From Methylomonas fluvii (GTDB lineage Bacteria; Pseudomonadota; Gammaproteobacteria; Methylococcales; Methylomonadaceae): a stretch of 64,000 bases of DNA. The notes below the pieces were generated by a model, which saw only the letters and a list, made by a program, of their open reading frames with translations, did no database searches and was not told where the DNA came from. The stretch lies in NCBI RefSeq assembly GCF_014850975.1, contig NZ_JACXST010000002.1, positions 248,001 to 312,000 of the forward strand, in the 5' to 3' direction. Both the position numbers and the translations under genes were made by a program. Below are positions 63,244 to 64,000 of this stretch, one piece after another (position 1 is the stretch's first letter; each line of letters begins with the position of its first letter).

Positions 63244-64000
63244 ATGGCGAAAAAACGCTACAAAACCTCACTGTTCATTTTCCGCCGCGATTTACGCCTG
63301 GACGATAACACGGCTCTCAACGCCGCGCTAAACGATTCCCGGCAAGTCATCGCCTGCTTTATCTTCGATCCCAGGCAAATCCAAACGCATCCTTACCAAA
63401 GCACGCCGGGCTTGCAATTCATGTTGGAGTCGCTGAGTGATTTGCAGCAACAACTGCAACAGCAAGGCGCCCTGCTCTATATTTTCAACGACCAGCCGGC
63501 GCACCTCCTCGCGCCATTGAAGCAGGATCTAGGCATCGAAGCGGTATTTGTCAATCGCGACTACAGTCCATTCAGCCGGCAACGGGACAACGAACTGCGC
63601 GAACAATGCGAAACACTGCATCTGGCTTTTCACAGCCAAGCCGATTTGCTGCTGACCGAACCGGAGCAAGGTTTAAGAAGCAACGGCAAGCCTTACCAAG
63701 TATTCACCGCGTTTCATCGGCAAGCCCGGCTCCAGCCGGTATCGGCTCCGCAGCGCTTGGCACCCGGTAAACTATCGGCAACAGCCTATGCCGGCCACAA
63801 ACCGGAGCTGCTACAGCAACTGCAACAGCCCCACCAAAACGCGTTGCCCGGTGGCCGACAAGCGGCGTTGGCCCGATTAGCCATTATCGGCAGCTGCAAA
63901 AACTACCTTGCGGTCCGCGATTTTCCGGCCATGGCCGCCACCAGCCAACTGTCGGCCTATTCAAAATTCGGCTGTTGCTCGGTACGCGAGATTTTTTACA
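63244..64000 (+). CDS. phrB: Deoxyribodipyrimidine photolyase (partial, runs off the right edge)
   Basis: Repairs UV-induced pyrimidine dimers with FADH and light. The N-terminal antenna-binding domain is visible: SLFIFRRDLRLDDNTALNAAL in outline, CFIFDPRQI and FVNRDYSPFSRQRDNELREQ, then GKPYQVFTAFHRQAR. The FAD-binding helical domain lies mostly outside the window. The reading frame stays open to the end. It could also be a cryptochrome-like relative, but the N terminus favours a class I photolyase. Confidence 0.93.
   Translation, partial: MAKKRYKTSLFIFRRDLRLDDNTALNAALNDSRQVIACFIFDPRQIQTHPYQSTPGLQFMLESLSDLQQQLQQQGALLYIFNDQPAHLLAPLKQDLGIEAVFVNRDYSPFSRQRDNELREQCETLHLAFHSQADLLLTEPEQGLRSNGKPYQVFTAFHRQARLQPVSAPQRLAPGKLSATAYAGHKPELLQQLQQPHQNALPGGRQAALARLAIIGSCKNYLAVRDFPAMAATSQLSAYSKFGCCSVREIFY

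Overview
The window reads as chromosomal DNA of a gammaproteobacterium with roughly 50-55 % GC and dense, mostly operonic genes. The closest fit I can argue is a Methylococcales (Methylomonas-like) methanotroph: an anaplerotic PEP carboxylase, a complete Nit1C cluster, CopA/CopB copper handling and REP/MITE-type palindromes are all compatible. No methane-oxidation gene lies in the window, so the genus is inference. No rRNA, tRNA, CRISPR array, IS transposase or prophage was found.

Layout. 1-6.3 kb: chemotaxis island, with cheA (cut by the window edge), a frameshifted STAS gene, a CheY-like regulator and an MCP on the minus strand, divergent from cheR-cheD-cheB. 6.3-11 kb: FucP-like sugar transporter and GH3 beta-glucosidase, then a NhaR-like LysR gene divergent from ppc (11.1-14.0 kb). 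14.2-19.8 kb: four-gene export operon (small membrane protein, ABC exporter, HlyD adaptor, TolC-like lipoprotein); the ABC ATPase domain has lost most catalytic motifs. 19.9-22 kb: FKBP isomerase and a greB-small protein-GGCT-dtd operon. 22.3-24 kb: a His/Cys-repeat lipoprotein and a CBS protein. 24.1-33.6 kb: PilZ-bearing MCP, GIY-YIG-like protein, secreted beta-helix protein, OFA transporter with its small subunit, TonB siderophore receptor and PepSY membrane protein.

34.9-43.5 kb holds a full Nit1C (nitrilase-1) cluster of eight genes plus a MocR-type regulator. A terminator-like hairpin lies in its leader and a second lies after its first gene. Its AIR-synthase-like gene carries an in-frame palindromic repeat. 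43.6-50.9 kb: a decayed phosphatase gene, an AT-rich RlmN-like radical SAM gene, copA-copB separated by a REP, and small genes including an RRM protein and a VF530 protein.

51.2-64 kb looks like a light/oxidative-stress region. A CarH/LitR-type B12-binding MerR regulator is divergent from a sigma-70-family factor, followed by hflK-hflC-ftsH. Then come an SRPBCC protein, a short LOV photoreceptor, a fatty-acid-hydroxylase-like enzyme, msrP-msrQ, a TIGR01777 oxidoreductase, a membrane protein and a DNA photolyase cut by the window edge. The CarH/sigma intergenic region contains tandem 11-bp repeats resembling CarH operators on both strands. The working model is that B12-dependent light sensing controls the sigma factor and through it membrane and protein quality control and repair genes. 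Dispersed MITE-like elements with TTAACCCGGCCC ends occur at about 14.05, 33.6, 34.6 and 51.0 kb.
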